Below, one piece after another: positions 21,709 to 29,710 of a stretch of 33,042 nucleotides of DNA; the stretch's first letter is position 1, and every line of letters begins with the position of its first letter. The position numbers and the translations under genes were made by a program. The DNA comes from JANWHF01 sp036276235 (GTDB lineage Bacteria; Planctomycetota; Phycisphaerae; Tepidisphaerales; Tepidisphaeraceae), in the NCBI GenBank assembly GCA_036276235.1, contig DATBDZ010000206.1, positions 1 to 33,042 on the forward strand, read 5' to 3'. The notes beneath the pieces are model-generated. The model made no database searches and was not told the DNA's origin. It saw only the letters and a list, made by a program, of their open reading frames with translations.

Positions 21709-24700
21709 TCAAGCCGTCTGAAGTGTCTTGTCCTGCTGAAAATATTGACTGAGCTGGTCGGCGACCTGGCTGACCACGGGCTGAGCGAGCAGCTTCATAT
21801 GCGTGCAGGGGTATCGGAAAACCGTCAACCCGCCGCCGGCGAGGCACGTCCACCCATTGGCCGTGTTCGAGAAATCAACTTCCGGCTGTTGTTCCGCCAC
21901 GTCAGCGCGAAACAGCAGGATCGGGCCGTCGTAGGGGCGAAGCACGTATTCTCGGCGAGCCACAATCGCAATATCCGTCGCAGTCATCATCCGCTGGGGC
22001 CCGGCGTCTCTTCCGGTCGCGCCGCGTCGCCGCCACGCCCGGCCGAAATAACCGCGGATGTAGTGAACCTGCTCGATCGGGCGAAGCTTGATCACCTCGC
22101 CGATGCGGTAGATTATCTTGCGGGCTGCCGCCCATTTCGCTTTACACGGATAGTTCTCACCCCAGCTATCCAGCAGCGCCAGCGGCGTTACCTCTTCATG
22201 GGCCGCGCGAAGTTGGTGAGCGATCTCGAAGGCCACCGCACCGCCCAGCGAAAAGCCAGCCAGCTGGTAAGGTCCGCGCGGCTGCATCTGGCGCATTTGA
22301 ACGATCAGCGCCGAGGCAACGTCCTCAATTCTCGGGGGATTCCCGTTGGTGTCTAACTTAAAATCAAAGCAAAGTGCGTAGACAGGCTGCTCCTGCGCTA
22401 GACAAGTCACCAGATCGCGAAATTCAAAACCATGCCCACCAGCGGACACGCAAAAGAGCGGTCTTCGATCGCTGCCGCGTTGCATCACCACTGGGCCGTG
22501 CGTCCCCGAAGCGTCGCCGGGTAGTGACAGTCGCCGGGCAAGATTTCTCACAACCGGATCTTCCAGCAGCAGGCTCAATGGAATCGATCGGCCGATCGCG
22601 CGTTCGAGATGCGTCAGCAGGCTGACGGCCTGCAGCGAATCGCCGCCAAGCATAAAGAAGTTATCCTGCGCTCCGACGGACGGAAGGCCAAGGACTTTGC
22701 AAAAGACGTCGGCAACGGTTTGTTCGACAGCGGTTTGTGGCGTGACATACATCCCGCCCGCGCGATCGCGGGAAGCAACGGGTGGCGGCAACGCCGCGCG
22801 ATCCACCTTGTTGTTGGGCGTAAGAGGCAGCGCCTCGAGCACCACCAGGTCCGCTGGCAGCATGTATTCGGGAAGCAACAGCCGTAGCGACTCGCGAATT
22901 GTCGCAGTCGAAAGAGCGGTGCCACTTTGCGGGGTGATGTAGCCGATCAACCGCTTGGCGCCCGACGCATCCGCATGAACGCTGACTGCCGCGTCGCGGA
23001 CGTGGGGCTGCTGCAGCAGCACCGCCTCCACTTCCCCCGGCTCGATTCGGTAGCCGCGAATCTTTACCTGCTGATCGGCGCGGCCGAGATACTCAAGGTT
23101 ACCGTCGCGGCGATAGCGAACGAGATCACCCGATCGATAAAGTGTCGCCCCTTCCCGATCGTTGAACGGATCGGCGATGAATCGCCCGGCGGTGAGATCG
23201 GGGCGATTGAGATATCCGCGGCCCACGCCGATGCCGCCGATATAGAGTTCGCCGATCACTCCGATTGGAACCGGCTGGAGGTTCCCATCCAGGACATAAA
23301 GCTGCGTGTTGGCAATCGGCCGGCCGATCGGGACGCACGGCCCTTCGTCGTGGGGCTGGCTTTCGTAGATGCAGCAGCCGACCGTTGTCTCGGTCGGGCC
23401 GTACTCATTGATCAATCGCGTTTGCGGCGAATACTTGTGCCAGAATGCAAGCGACTCATTGAGCAGCGCTTCGCCGCCGATAACAAACGCGCCGGCGCAT
23501 CCGGCCGCCTGCGGCGGCGTCATCATGTGGCGCAGAATGTCCACATGGGCCGGCGTTAACTTCACGAGCGAAAAATCCTGGTGATCGCCCAGCACTTTTG
23601 CCAGCGCTTCAATCTCATTGACGCGCGGCACGAGCGTAGCCGCCTTACCGGCCAGCAGCGGACAGAAAAAGCTCGTTACCGTCAGATCGAACGAGAGCGT
23701 TGTATGAACGGGAGAACCGGACCCTTCATGCGCCTTGTAATAATGAATCGCCCACCAGACGTAATTGACGGCGCTGCGATGCTCGATCATTGCCCCCTTG
23801 GGGCGGCCGGTCGATCCGGAGGTGAAAATCACATAGGCCAGATCGCGCGTGCCCGCGGCCGGCGGCGGGTCTTCCTCGCTCTGAGCATCAAGAATATGAG
23901 CATCGGTATCGAGGCAGAGCAAATCGCCGCAAAGGCCGTGAATAGAGCTGCTCAGCGCGCTCTCCGTCACAACAAGCTGGGCGCGGGAGTCCTCCAGCAT
24001 GGCATTAAGGCGGCCGGCCGGATACGTCGGATCCAGCGGCACATAAGCACCCCCGGCTTTGAGAACGCCCAAAACGCCGACCATCATCTGCGGGCCGCGC
24101 TCAAGAAGCAGGCCGACGAGTTTGTCCGGTCCGACGCCGATCGACCGAAGATGCCACGCCAGGCGATTGGCGCGGGCATTGAGCTGACGATAGGAGCATC
24201 GCTCATCGCCAAAGATCAACGCACTGGCATCCGGCGTCTGGCGCGCCTGGCGCTCAAACAGCTCATGGAGGGTCGCATCGGGAAACTCCGCGTCGGTTTC
24301 ATTCCACTCGACAAGCAACTGACGCCGCTCGGCCTCATCGAGCAGAGGCAGCCGCGAGATCGCGACGGATGAATCGGCAAGTCCAGCCGACAGCACGTTC
24401 CGCAGATGCCGAATAAGGTCCTGGATCAGATCGGCGTCATATAGATCGCTGTTGTAAAAGAGCCAGCCGTCGAGCGATTCACCATCATCAGAAAAGATGA
24501 ATCGCAACTCTGCGTTGGTCTCCGGAAGATCGGCCGCATGGTTTGTCAGTTCCGCGGGCATGGACTCATCGACCGCGCGACGTTGATACTCGAAGACAAT
24601 CTGCGGGCGTGTCGCGGACGATGCCCCTCGGTCGGCGCTTGCCAATGTAAGAAGCTGGTCAAACCCGACGCGCTGATGTTCGCATACTTCTTCGTGCAGG

Positions 24701-25227
24701 CGTGCGATTCGCGAGACAAGCTCGCCGAATCGGGGATCGCCCGACAAATCGATTGGCGCGAGCAGGTCTCGAACGAAAGGTTGCGGCACTTCCGTCACCT
24801 TCGCGTCGCTCTGCCGCCAGACGCGCAATGCGATCAGGCCCCGGGTTTCGTTGCTATAGCGGCCGAGGAGGACTGAAACCGCCGAGAGCAGGATGGCCTC
24901 GAGGGAGATTCCGCGCGTAGTGGCCAGCGCGCGGATTTGGGCAACCGACCTCGGATTCGATTGCAGTCTTTCGCGACCGATGGAAAACGACTCGGCGTTT
25001 TGGCGCGCGGTGCGTGCAGGAATTTCCCAGCGCGGCGACGATGCTTTGAATCGCTCGCGCCAACGGGTCAGGTGCTCCTGGCCATCTTCGTCGGTCAGCC
25101 AATTCCGGAGCGGCTCCGTTGAAATGGGGCGGCCGTTTTTTTGACGTGAGGACGCCGGGTGCATGACCCGCGCGGCATCCAGTTGCGCAAAATGCGCGCG
25201 TTCCGATTTTGCAATTTCTTCCCGCAC
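21709..25227 (-). CDS. monomodular NRPS: half condensation domain-A-PCP-TE
   Basis: An 1172-residue enzyme. Residues about 40-310 match only the C-terminal half of a condensation domain (WRERF, SLEAILLSAVSVLLGRYS, EHQRVGFDQLL); the HHxxxDG active-site half is absent. The adenylation domain (about 320-815) has FTSGSTGRPKGAM, NEYGPTETT, YRSGDLVRYRRDGNLEYLGR and catalytic Lys807. Its specificity residues are D514, L515, T518, K556, V582, G584, E608, V616, G617 and K807, one change from the recalled Asn code DLTKLGEVGK and two from the Asp code. The carrier Ser is 864 (GGDSL). The thioesterase (about 925-1165) has GFSLGG Ser993, an Asp in LLDSWG and a His in CTHMKLL. The start is GTG 25227 with GGAG seven bases upstream. 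No phosphopantetheinyl transferase, tailoring enzyme or exporter is nearby. Product unknown. Confidence 0.92.
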   Translation of the reverse strand: MREEIAKSERAHFAQLDAARVMHPASSRQKNGRPISTEPLRNWLTDEDGQEHLTRWRERFKASSPRWEIPARTARQNAESFSIGRERLQSNPRSVAQIRALATTRGISLEAILLSAVSVLLGRYSNETRGLIALRVWRQSDAKVTEVPQPFVRDLLAPIDLSGDPRFGELVSRIARLHEEVCEHQRVGFDQLLTLASADRGASSATRPQIVFEYQRRAVDESMPAELTNHAADLPETNAELRFIFSDDGESLDGWLFYNSDLYDADLIQDLIRHLRNVLSAGLADSSVAISRLPLLDEAERRQLLVEWNETDAEFPDATLHELFERQARQTPDASALIFGDERCSYRQLNARANRLAWHLRSIGVGPDKLVGLLLERGPQMMVGVLGVLKAGGAYVPLDPTYPAGRLNAMLEDSRAQLVVTESALSSSIHGLCGDLLCLDTDAHILDAQSEEDPPPAAGTRDLAYVIFTSGSTGRPKGAMIEHRSAVNYVWWAIHYYKAHEGSGSPVHTTLSFDLTVTSFFCPLLAGKAATLVPRVNEIEALAKVLGDHQDFSLVKLTPAHVDILRHMMTPPQAAGCAGAFVIGGEALLNESLAFWHKYSPQTRLINEYGPTETTVGCCIYESQPHDEGPCVPIGRPIANTQLYVLDGNLQPVPIGVIGELYIGGIGVGRGYLNRPDLTAGRFIADPFNDREGATLYRSGDLVRYRRDGNLEYLGRADQQVKIRGYRIEPGEVEAVLLQQPHVRDAAVSVHADASGAKRLIGYITPQSGTALSTATIRESLRLLLPEYMLPADLVVLEALPLTPNNKVDRAALPPPVASRDRAGGMYVTPQTAVEQTVADVFCKVLGLPSVGAQDNFFMLGGDSLQAVSLLTHLERAIGRSIPLSLLLEDPVVRNLARRLSLPGDASGTHGPVVMQRGSDRRPLFCVSAGGHGFEFRDLVTCLAQEQPVYALCFDFKLDTNGNPPRIEDVASALIVQMRQMQPRGPYQLAGFSLGGAVAFEIAHQLRAAHEEVTPLALLDSWGENYPCKAKWAAARKIIYRIGEVIKLRPIEQVHYIRGYFGRAWRRRGATGRDAGPQRMMTATDIAIVARREYVLRPYDGPILLFRADVAEQQPEVDFSNTANGWTCLAGGGLTVFRYPCTHMKLLAQPVVSQVADQLSQYFQQDKTLQTA

Positions 25228-25593
25228 GAGCGAGCTCCACGAACGGGTTCAATTAAAGAACGCTGCCGAGAAGGGAACTAAACCTTCGCGCGCGTCGAAC
25301 TTATCCACATGACCCCGGACCAATGGAAATGGAACGGCCCTTACGGGCCGGCGGTGTACCATCGCCATCTGTCACGCGTACCGGTGGATAGTCAACTGCC
25401 CTAGCCAGTTTTGATCGCCGGAGGTCCCCAATCAAAATCGAATCTAGTGAGATGCGAATACAAGTCAAGCAAATAATTGCTCGACATCAACGCTCAAATG
25501 ATAATTTGACAATGGGTAATTTGGCGCGCGCAAATTGCGGCACCGCGAGTTCGATGGGCGTTACTGCGCGATGTCGATATTCTAGCGATACCG
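25228..25593. other. divergent intergenic region
   Basis: This separates the leftward NRPS from the rightward zinc-ribbon gene, so both promoters should be here. A GC hairpin (CGGCCC-TTAC-GGGCCG) lies at 25335-25350 and a mirrored AATTTG/CAAATT pair at 25518-25536. A TTGACA string is at 25506-25511, but no good -10 box follows at the usual distance. The missing half of the NRPS condensation domain is not encoded here. Confidence 0.5.
25518..25536. promoter_or_regulatory. possible operator-like mirrored site
   Basis: AATTTG and CAAATT flank GCGCGCG, giving an inverted repeat with 6-base arms just downstream of TTGACA at 25506. It lies about 60 bases before the zinc-ribbon gene. The case is weak. 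Confidence 0.2.
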
Positions 25594-26130
25594 ATGAATC
25601 GGCCGCGAACATTCCGACTACTGCGCAGCGCCGCTGTCGTGGGGCTCATCGTTGCATGCGGTCTGATCGCGGCTCATCACATCGCCGATTACAGGGAGTG
25701 GACGCTTCGATTCATCCAGGTCTTGATGCTTTGCGCGCTTCTCGGGGTGGTCATAGGCGCTGGGTTTGTCGTAGCGCGGCAGATCTTCACGGCCCCCATG
25801 CCCAGGCGCACGCGCGGCTTGCTCATCGCCTTTGGAATCTTCGCGATGGCATGGCCGATTCTGGTGGTCTGCTTTCGCGGCGCCGCTTCACTCCCGGACC
25901 GTCTCGGCGGCGCAATCGTATTGTTCGTCGTTCTATTGATACTGGGATTCGCTGGATGGGCTATTTACTTCGTCGTGATGCACGTGATCGAGACCCCCGC
26001 ACGAATGAGGGAGGCGCGGGAATATCGCCGACGGCTGCAAAAACTCTGCGTATCCTGCGGCTACTCCCTGCGCGGCAACGAATCAGGAATCTGCCCCGAA
26101 TGCGGCGCATCGATAAAGAACGCTTCGTAA
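25594..26130 (+). CDS. polytopic membrane protein with C-terminal zinc ribbon
   Basis: A 178-residue protein with four hydrophobic segments: about 10-28, 40-60, 75-93 and 105-128. A basic cytoplasmic tail (REAREYRRRLQKL) ends in a zinc ribbon, C152-x2-C155 and C167-x2-C170 (CVSCGYSLRGNESGICPEC). The ribbon is the same type as in 19036-19593, though the membrane parts differ. It lies 62 bases upstream of the OmpR-type regulator on the same strand, so it may share that operon. Function unknown. No clear ribosome site was seen before ATG 25594. Confidence 0.78.
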   Translation: MNRPRTFRLLRSAAVVGLIVACGLIAAHHIADYREWTLRFIQVLMLCALLGVVIGAGFVVARQIFTAPMPRRTRGLLIAFGIFAMAWPILVVCFRGAASLPDRLGGAIVLFVVLLILGFAGWAIYFVVMHVIETPARMREAREYRRRLQKLCVSCGYSLRGNESGICPECGASIKNAS

Positions 26131-26192
26131 ATGCTGCATCGCCTTCATCTGGTCTTCAGGTTCGACCGAATATGCTTAGACTGAGTTGGACG

Positions 26193-26846
26193 ATGCGCGT
26201 TTTGGTGATCGAAGATGAGCCGGATTTGCTCTCCGCGGTTTCGCAGGCACTCCGCGAGACCGGCTATGCCGTCGATGAAGCGGCCGATGGACGGGAAGGC
26301 CTCTTCAAGGCCGGCGGCGCCGACTACGACGCGGTCATTCTCGATCTGATGCTCCCCAAGCTCGACGGATACGGCTTTCTCCGCGAGCTGCGCAAGGAAA
26401 AATCTGTGCCGGTGTTGATCCTGACCGCTCGCGATGCGCTGGCAGATCGCGTCCGGGGACTCGACGCCGGCGCGGATGATTATCTCACCAAGCCCTTCGA
26501 GCTGCCCGAGCTTCTCGCACGGCTTCGCGCGCTGATCCGCCGATCCGCTGGCAAAGCCACCGCCGTCATTGAAATGGGCGACGTGAAGATCGACACCGCC
26601 GCGCGCGGCGTCACCAAAGACGGCCGCTCCGTCCCCCTCACCGCCCGCGAGTACGCGCTGGTCGAGCTGCTCGCCTTGCATCGCGGCGAGCTGGTCACAC
26701 GCTCGATGATCTACGATCATCTGTTCGATGAGGAGGACGACAGCCTCTCGAATCTGGTCGATGTACACGTCTCCAATGTCCGCCGCAAGCTTGGCAAGGA
26801 TTTCATCTCGACGCGCCGCGGGCAAGGGTATGTGATTGATGTGTAG
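26193..26846 (+). CDS. OmpR/PhoB-family response regulator
   Basis: A 217-residue DNA-binding regulator. The receiver (1-120) has Glu7-Asp8, phospho-acceptor Asp51 in VILDLMLPKLDG, Thr in LTARD and Lys in LTKPFELPEL. The winged-helix domain (about 128-217) has LTAREYALVELLALHRGELVTRS with the family ending VDVHVSNVRRKL...GQGYVIDV. The open frame extends far upstream, but family alignment puts the start at ATG 26193 (MRVLVIEDE). ATG 26172 would add seven residues. It is paired with the kinase at 26949-28562, and the pair resembles CusRS/QseBC-type systems. Its target genes are not identifiable here. Confidence 0.93.
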   Translation: MRVLVIEDEPDLLSAVSQALRETGYAVDEAADGREGLFKAGGADYDAVILDLMLPKLDGYGFLRELRKEKSVPVLILTARDALADRVRGLDAGADDYLTKPFELPELLARLRALIRRSAGKATAVIEMGDVKIDTAARGVTKDGRSVPLTAREYALVELLALHRGELVTRSMIYDHLFDEEDDSLSNLVDVHVSNVRRKLGKDFISTRRGQGYVIDV

Positions 26847-26854
26847 CGACGCAT

Positions 26855-26912
26855 CGGCGGGCAGTGCCCGCCCTACGAGTTCCCGCGCGCGTAGGGCGGG
26901 CACTGCCCGCCG
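26855..26912. repeat. REPIN-like inverted repeat, family C, inside an operon
   Basis: Arms 26855-26877 and 26890-26912 are perfect 23-base reverse complements with a 12-base spacer. Each arm contains its own palindrome (GGCGGGC-AGT-GCCCGCC). It occupies the gap between the regulator stop (26846) and the kinase start (26949). Confidence 0.85.
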
Positions 26913-26948
26913 CGTCCTTCGGATGACGCATCCTCAACGAGAAGTAAA

Positions 26949-28562
26949 TTGCTAGGCCGATTCCACTCCATTCGCTGGACACTACAAATATGGCACGCCG
27001 GCATTCTGCTGGCGGCTCTGGCCAGCTTTGGCGCCGCCCTGTACTACGGCACCACTCACGCGCGCTTCAAGCAAGTCGATACCGAGATCGACGCGGCCGC
27101 GCAGGTTATCGCGTCGCGGCTCGGCGGTCGCCCCCCGCCGCCGCGGCCGCAGGGCGAATTTGATGATGGGCCATACGGTCCGCAATTCGATCCGAATCGC
27201 CCGCCGCCGGATGGTTCTGATGGACCGCCGGAAGGTCCTCCCGAGGGCAGGCAATTTGATGGTCCTCCTCGTGACGGCCAGCCGCCCGAAAGTCCTCCTC
27301 CGCGCGGCCGCGGGCGCGGCGGCCCGCCGCCGCAGGGCCCGCCGCGCGGCGGACGCGGACGGGGGCCCATCTTGCCGCCTCCATTTGCGCAACGCTTCGG
27401 CGCCATCGAAAGCGCCGGCGGCTACTACATCGTCTGGGATCCGCAGGACCGCATTCGTATCGTCTCACAAACCGGGCTGGATGTTCCGCGCCCGCCGCGC
27501 GCTGTGGCGCGGCCGGCACCGCCGATCTATCGCTGGCGCGGGCAACTGCGCGAGGTGTACATCACCGATCCGCAAAACAATCAGATCCTCGTCGGCCGCT
27601 CCATCGCGCGCGAGCTCGATGAGCTGCACCAGCTCGCCTGGCTCCTGTGCGTCTGCGGCGGCGGAGTGATGGCGATCGGACTGGCCGGCGGATGGATGCT
27701 CTCGCGAAAGGCCGTCAAACCGATCGCCGCCATGAGCCAGGCGGCGGCGGAAATCTCCGCCTCCAACCTCTCCCGCCGCATCAACACCAACGGCACGCAA
27801 AATGAATTGACCGATCTGGCTCGCGTGCTCAATTCGACTTTCGATCGCCTGGAAACCGCCTTCGCGCAGCAGGTTCGTTTCACCGCCGATGCGTCGCACG
27901 AGCTGCGCACGCCCCTCTCGGTCATTCATTCGCAGGCGGAGCTTGCCCTCAGTAAGGAGCGCAGCGCCGCCGAGTATCGGCAGACGATCGAAGCCTGCCT
28001 CCGCGCCGCGCGGCGAATGAAATCGCTCGCCGAATCCCTGCTCATGCTGGCCCGCGCCGATGCCGGCAAGCTGGAACTCAAGAACGAAGAATGCGATCTG
28101 GAAACGCTGACGCAGGAATGCATCGACATGGTGCAGCCGCTCGCAGAGCAAAAGCGTGTGACAATCGAATCGCGCCTGCGGCCCGCTCACATCACCGGCG
28201 ATTCGTTCCGCATCGCGCAGGTCATCACGAATTTGCTGACCAACGCCATCCACTACAACCGCGAAGGCGGCACAATCACCGTCACGCTCGAAGACGAGCC
28301 AACCGGTGCTCTTCTGACAATCGCCGACACCGGCGTAGGCATCCCACCGGATGATGCAAGAAATATCTTCCAGCGCTTCTTCCGAGTAGACAAAGCCCGC
28401 TCCCGCCAAGCCGGCGGCAGCGGCCTGGGCCTGGCCATCTGCAAATCCATCCTCGACGCCCACGGCGGCTCCATCGATTTCCAAAGCGAAGTCGAAAAGG
28501 GAACGACCTTCCGAGTGCGGCTTCCAAAGAGCGTTGCAGCGCGGCAGGATGCAAGGACATAA
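26949..28562 (+). CDS. HAMP sensor histidine kinase with Pro/Gly-rich periplasmic segment
   Basis: A 537-residue inner-membrane kinase. The first helix is at about 15-35 and the second at about 228-252. Between them the sensor region begins with an unusual Pro/Arg/Gly-rich stretch (about 58-143, repeats like RPPPPRP and PRGRGRGG) and then a short folded part (about 145-215). HAMP follows (about 252-305), then HisKA with His317 (DASHELRTPLS) and HATPase with NLLTNAIHY, DTGVGIP and GGSGLGLAI. The start is TTG 26949, supported by GAGAAG four bases upstream and by the frame entering the first helix at once. It is the partner of the regulator just upstream. The Pro-rich stretch may be a spacer or a metal/ligand-contact region; this is unknown. 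Confidence 0.92.
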   Translation: MLGRFHSIRWTLQIWHAGILLAALASFGAALYYGTTHARFKQVDTEIDAAAQVIASRLGGRPPPPRPQGEFDDGPYGPQFDPNRPPPDGSDGPPEGPPEGRQFDGPPRDGQPPESPPPRGRGRGGPPPQGPPRGGRGRGPILPPPFAQRFGAIESAGGYYIVWDPQDRIRIVSQTGLDVPRPPRAVARPAPPIYRWRGQLREVYITDPQNNQILVGRSIARELDELHQLAWLLCVCGGGVMAIGLAGGWMLSRKAVKPIAAMSQAAAEISASNLSRRINTNGTQNELTDLARVLNSTFDRLETAFAQQVRFTADASHELRTPLSVIHSQAELALSKERSAAEYRQTIEACLRAARRMKSLAESLLMLARADAGKLELKNEECDLETLTQECIDMVQPLAEQKRVTIESRLRPAHITGDSFRIAQVITNLLTNAIHYNREGGTITVTLEDEPTGALLTIADTGVGIPPDDARNIFQRFFRVDKARSRQAGGSGLGLAICKSILDAHGGSIDFQSEVEKGTTFRVRLPKSVAARQDART

Positions 28563-28786
28563 CGCCACAGATAAACACAGATGGACTCAGATAATACAAT
28601 TGAGAGTTCCAGGCAGAATCGTTGAACGCCAAGCCGCCAAGGCAGCAAAGAGAGGACCGAGCCATCCGCTGATTTCTTGGCGTTTCTTCCTTGGCGACCT
28701 TTGTGTCTTGGCGTTCACTCCATGAATTTTGTTCAATGCTCGGAGACCCCGGTTTTATCCGTGTTCATCTGTGTCCATCTGTGGCG
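28563..28786. repeat. nested inverted repeats between kinase and CoA-binding gene
   Basis: Outer arms 28563-28586 and 28763-28786 pair over 24 bases with three mismatches (CGCCACAGATAAACACAGAT type). Inner arms GAACGCCAAG 28624-28633 and CTTGGCGTTC 28707-28716 pair exactly, with more CCAAGG/CCTTGG matches between. The outer arm starts at the base after the kinase stop codon. Similar CACAGAT and GCCAAG intergenic repeats are known from many bacterial genomes (general recollection). Confidence 0.75.
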
Positions 28787-28822
28787 ACCGGCATTCGTCT
28801 TGCAGGGGTGAATCGATCGAAT

Positions 28823-29191
28823 ATGCAAACCGTCGCCGTCATCGGAGCAAGTGAGGACCTGAGCCGTTACTCAAACATGGCGTGCCGCCAGTTACGCGCC
28901 CGCGGCCACAAAGCGTACGCCATCTCCCTGCATGGCCGCGATGTCCAGGGCGCGATCGGCCGCACATCCGTCAGCGAAATCACCGAGCCCCTCGACACGG
29001 TAACGATGTACGTCAGCCGCCTTCATCAGCCCGCGGTGCTCGACGCCATCATCCAAAAGAAGCCAAGGCGAGTCATCTTCAACCCCGGCTCCGAATCCAA
29101 ACAAGGCGAACAAAGGCTCCGCGAAGCCGGCATCGAGGTTGTTCACGCCTGCACGCTTGTGCTGCTGCATACCAACCAATTTGAATTTTGA
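28823..29191 (+). CDS. CoA-binding-fold protein (YccU-like)
   Basis: A 122-residue single-domain protein of the CoA_binding_2 type, a Rossmann-like fold related to the N-terminal part of succinyl-CoA synthetase alpha. The nucleotide loop is VAVIGASEDLSRYSNMACRQL. KPRRVIFNPGSE and a Cys in HACTLVLL match conserved family positions. The family is usually about 130-145 residues, and this one is slightly short at both ends. Its role is unclear even in model species. ATG 28823 is chosen because it immediately precedes the fold; the upstream open frame crosses the repeat. No strong ribosome site is seen. Confidence 0.85.
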   Translation: MQTVAVIGASEDLSRYSNMACRQLRARGHKAYAISLHGRDVQGAIGRTSVSEITEPLDTVTMYVSRLHQPAVLDAIIQKKPRRVIFNPGSESKQGEQRLREAGIEVVHACTLVLLHTNQFEF

Positions 29192-29204
29192 TCTTGGAAC
29201 GTGG

Positions 29205-29546
29205 CTACTTAGACGGAGCATAGAAAATAGCCTTCCCATTCTTATCCGACAGGCTGATAAACGGCTGTCCGTCCGCCCCTGGGGAAATTGATATTTGCGC
29301 TCGGCTCTTCCCGTCCTTATCGAACATTGCCAATACCGGCACTCCGTCCGGATTGAGATCAAGGATGGCCATCATCTTGCCCTGGGGGTTCTTCAGAATA
29401 AACCGCTCGGCCTCGACGGTCTTTGCCGGCACGGCCGGCGGCAATTGATTGACCTGTCCCGCACGCACGAGCGCTCGACCGACAATTGCACCAAGCGCCA
29501 GGGAGATGATGATTGCGATTGCCACACTTCGTGTTAAATTTGACAT
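29205..29546 (-). CDS. small membrane-anchored beta-repeat protein
   Basis: A 113-residue protein with one N-terminal transmembrane or signal-anchor helix (about 7-25, VAIAIIISLALGAIVG). Then come repeated beta-hairpin units of the form FILKNPQGKMMAILDL, VLAMFDKDGKSRAQISI and ISLSDKNGKAIFYA. Such D-x-x-G-K strand-turn-strand repeats occur in small bacterial exported proteins of unknown function. The open frame extends 83 codons upstream, but ATG 29546 has GGAGGA eight bases before it and starts directly at the anchor. It lies 164 bases downstream of the WD40-kinase on the same strand. The C-terminus converges with the CoA-binding gene, 13 bases away. Confidence 0.75.
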   Translation of the reverse strand: MSNLTRSVAIAIIISLALGAIVGRALVRAGQVNQLPPAVPAKTVEAERFILKNPQGKMMAILDLNPDGVPVLAMFDKDGKSRAQISISPGADGQPFISLSDKNGKAIFYAPSK

Positions 29547-29710
29547 TGCCAATGTCCTCCAATTTGCCTTGTCGTTGTATTCAGATGCGTCTGAGTGATG
29601 ACGTCGCTCCGTTCGTTCCGCCATCAAATTCTGGTAGGTGGGCGGGAGATAGTCCTCGTTCGCTTGGGTATTCGCCGAACAACTGATCGAGCGCATCGGC
29701 GTGCCCGGGG

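Noticed and set aside
25506..25536. Sigma-70 promoter from TTGACA
   Set aside because: No acceptable -10 hexamer occurs 16-18 bases downstream, so it is not claimed as a promoter.
26949..28562. Frameshift or missing start in the sensor kinase, since no ATG precedes the first helix
   Set aside because: A TTG with a GAGAAG ribosome site lies directly before the membrane helix and gives a normal-length kinase.
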